Below, piece by piece: positions 62,580-64,000 of a DNA stretch of 64,000 nucleotides (positions within the stretch are counted from its first letter, which is position 1; each line of letters begins with the position of its first letter). The notes below the pieces were generated by a model. It was not told the DNA's origin. It searched no databases and saw nothing but the letters and a program-made list of their open reading frames with translations. Origin of the DNA: Elusimicrobia bacterium RIFOXYA2_FULL_47_53 (GTDB taxonomy: Bacteria > Elusimicrobiota > Endomicrobiia > Endomicrobiales > XYA2-FULL-47-53); the NCBI GenBank assembly GCA_001800315.1, contig MGVE01000006.1, positions 234,021 to 298,020 of the forward strand. Direction: 5' to 3'. Both the position numbers and the translations under genes were made by a program.

Positions 62580-63101
62580 TCATTCAAAACTGCTCTGCCA
62601 GTATCTTACGAAAGTCGGAGCGATAAGCATAAGCAGGCTATACCCTATCATAACTTCGTAGGGCATGTCAAAAACCGGAATTCTTGAGGGGCTCCAGTTT
62701 AAAATTTCGTAGTTATAGGTCCAGACCCCGGTTATAAGGCCCAATTTTTCAAAAGGAAGCCCAATTATTACCGCGGAAATCAGGTCAGTAATGAATATTC
62801 TTTTGTCCCGGGGTTTTCCCTGGGTCTGGCTGAAGAAAAGGAAATACAGCTTTTCCGATAGAAAAACCGCCAGCGTAAACATTACTCCCCAACCGAGCGG
62901 CACTCCGGGAGGGATGTCTTTGAAAATATTAAAACTGAAATTGTAATTCCAGAGCGCCTCGGTGGAATACTCCCAGAAGATTCCGATAATAGTTCCGGCA
63001 ATCATTTCGCCGAGAACATTTCTGCGCGCGAATCTTTTAAACAGCAGCCAGCACAGGGGCAGTTGGACATAGGACCAGATTTCCATAATTTTTAAGAGCA
63101 T
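62580..63101 (-). CDS. Four-helix membrane protein, cyclase-like paralog 1
   Basis: 173 residues, ATG 63101 overlapping the preceding stop (TGATG), good AAAGGAG. Paralog of 62033-62560. 'VWTYNYEILNWSPSRIPVF' and 'DMPYEVMIGYSLLMLIAPT' hold the aromatic/E motif. Its role is unknown; a heteromeric cyclase-like or lipid-modifying subunit is only an inference. Confidence 0.65.
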   Translation of the reverse strand: MLLKIMEIWSYVQLPLCWLLFKRFARRNVLGEMIAGTIIGIFWEYSTEALWNYNFSFNIFKDIPPGVPLGWGVMFTLAVFLSEKLYFLFFSQTQGKPRDKRIFITDLISAVIIGLPFEKLGLITGVWTYNYEILNWSPSRIPVFDMPYEVMIGYSLLMLIAPTFVRYWQSSFE

Positions 63102-63517
63102 CAGGCGGCTCCTTTTTTGCGGGCGCGCTTTCGCAGGTAGTTATAAATAATAAGCATGGTAAAAACCACGAACAGCTGCGGAATCCAGTAATAGATAAGC
63201 GGTTCTTCAATCGGTATGCCCCATATTCTCGGGCCCAGTATACGGTTATCGTTATAAACCCAGTGGCCCCGGGTTATGCAGATATGCTCGGTAATGGTAA
63301 GCATAATTTCGGAAAAAATAATCATAGCCAACGCCGCGGTCCAGTTGATATATTTTCTGGTTTTGAAATAGACATAAACATAAATTATAAGAAAGGGCAG
63401 GGCGAGAATAAACCAGGCGGGCCATTTGGCTCCCCGCGCGTAACGGAAGACGCCCTTCAGGTCCCTCTTCATAAGAGGTTTTATTATCCAGACGAAAGCA
63501 GAAGAATTACCGGGCAT
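63101..63517 (-). CDS. Lycopene-cyclase-domain membrane protein (CrtYd-like)
   Basis: 139 residues from ATG 63517 (GGAG upstream). The end 'GHWVYNDNRILGPRIW', 'GIPIEEPLIYYWIPQLF' is the lycopene cyclase domain motif (W-x-Y ... G-I-P-I-E-E). CrtYc/CrtYd-type half proteins together cyclise lycopene ends. No other carotenoid gene is in the window. The 11-base overlap with the upstream gene suggests a two-subunit enzyme. Confidence 0.78.
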   Translation of the reverse strand: MPGNSSAFVWIIKPLMKRDLKGVFRYARGAKWPAWFILALPFLIIYVYVYFKTRKYINWTAALAMIIFSEIMLTITEHICITRGHWVYNDNRILGPRIWGIPIEEPLIYYWIPQLFVVFTMLIIYNYLRKRARKKGAA

Positions 63518-63854
63518 ATTTTCTCCGGTGCCAGTATTTTCTGTCCAGGTAATCAAACAGCATATAGAGCATGGTATAGAAAACCGGGGCGCCAAACCAA
63601 AAAGCGAATTCTTCTATGGGCGCTCCGAAAATTGAGATTCCCAGCAGAGGGTCAAATTCTTCCGAGAAATTCCATATGTCCGCCCATAGATAAAGGTATT
63701 CGGCGGCAAAGGTGACAGGACACCAGATAAGCAGATTTATCCAGAAGGCTTTTTTCTGAAGGGAGTTTGTTTTTTTGCGCAGGAATAAATAGATAATGAC
63801 GGCGGGAAGCCAGAAAATCAATATGTCGGTTAAAAAATATCTCGGCACTTTCAC
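63507..63854 (-). CDS. Lycopene-cyclase-domain membrane protein (CrtYc-like)
   Basis: 115 residues from GTG 63854 (GTG at 63848 is also possible with a better-spaced GGGGG site). Three helices and 'WNFSEEFDPLLGISIFGAP', 'IEEFAFWFGAPVFY', again the W...G-x-P-I-E-E motif. Together with the next gene this forms the likely heterodimeric cyclase pair. Starts the operon ending in the histidine kinase. Confidence 0.75.
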   Translation of the reverse strand: MKVPRYFLTDILIFWLPAVIIYLFLRKKTNSLQKKAFWINLLIWCPVTFAAEYLYLWADIWNFSEEFDPLLGISIFGAPIEEFAFWFGAPVFYTMLYMLFDYLDRKYWHRRKYAR

Positions 63855-63904
63855 TACCCCCGAACTTTTGCAATCAAAATCGCCGTTGATATGGTAAATA
63901 CAAT

Positions 63905-63950
63905 AACCCTGCCCGCCTACGCGGCGGCCGGTTCAAATCCATTCTATTCT
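63905..63950 (-). repeat. tRNA-trailing element, right-edge copy (minus strand)
   Basis: Read on the minus strand: AATAGAATGGATTTGAACC, then GGCCGCCGCG and GGCGGGCAGGG. It matches the openings of the Glu and Ser copies. No tRNA lies inside the window here, so one is expected just to the right, or the element has moved. Confidence 0.6.
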
Positions 63951-63990
63951 TTGATTTTTTGTATGGGCTTTTGCCCATTCAAAAAATCAA
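63951..63990. terminator. Long terminator-like hairpin at right edge
   Basis: TTGATTTTTTG (63951-63961), mismatch, ATGGGC, loop TTTT, GCCCAT, mismatch, CAAAAAATCAA (to 63990). Same 11+1+6 layout as the hairpin at 55968-56006. Confidence 0.65.
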
Positions 63991-64000
63991 CAGTTGCAGC

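Overview
The window looks like a near-complete chromosomal origin region of an uncultured, probably Omnitrophota-like bacterium. That phylum is an inference from a secreted/membrane giant protein beside otherwise ordinary bacterial housekeeping genes; Elusimicrobiota and other lineages are not excluded. Bacterial genetic code 11 fits: TAA, TAG and TGA all end ordinary genes, and ATG, GTG, TTG and probably one CTG serve as starts.

Region 1 (1-26228, minus strand) is one uninterrupted reading frame of at least 8,742 codons that starts at 26228 and leaves the window on the left still open. It has a signal peptide and then a chain of very different domains: a TraB/TIKI-like domain, a PI3K/HipA-like kinase-type domain, a transglutaminase-like domain with TPRs, six beta-type repeats, a sigma-70-like region, a YvcK/CofD-like domain, a HAD phosphatase domain, an amidoligase-like domain, HEAT-like repeats, a B12-binding/radical SAM pair, a degenerate kinase fold and a histidine-kinase-type ATPase. 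Between them lie recurring membrane-spanning cassettes, some nearly identical at DNA level. A small secreted protein gene (26289-26771) sits just upstream.

Region 2 (26970-41069, plus strand) is the origin cluster: rpmH, rnpA, yidD, yidC, jag, mnmE, rsmA, dnaA, dnaN, a DUF721/DciA-like gene, gyrB, gyrA and an archease. Perfect DnaA boxes precede dnaA, and a DnaA-trio type unwinding element lies between dnaA and dnaN. The giant gene is transcribed away from this origin, so it is co-directional with its replication fork.

Region 3 (41080-50195) carries a PHP phosphoesterase, folD, two unknown genes, a two-gene B12-dependent methionine synthase (separate reactivation protein), rmuC and tRNA-Glu. 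A 194-bp element occurs twice in inverted orientation around the PHP-folD block. folD and metH both serve one-carbon metabolism.

Region 4 (50262-55835) has rtcB (whose usual partner archease is ten kb away), a REP-type Y1 transposase overlapping rtcB, serS, a HAMP-type membrane protein, an AAA_14/DUF4143 ATPase and tRNA-Ser. Both tRNA genes are flanked by partial copies of themselves and by short elements that begin with an inverted T-arm sequence.

Region 5 (56408-64000) has an MNT/HEPN toxin-antitoxin pair, a radical SAM/SPASM enzyme, an alpha/beta hydrolase, a response regulator with GAF domain, and a minus-strand operon of four small membrane proteins (two of them lycopene-cyclase-domain-like) ending in a sensor histidine kinase.
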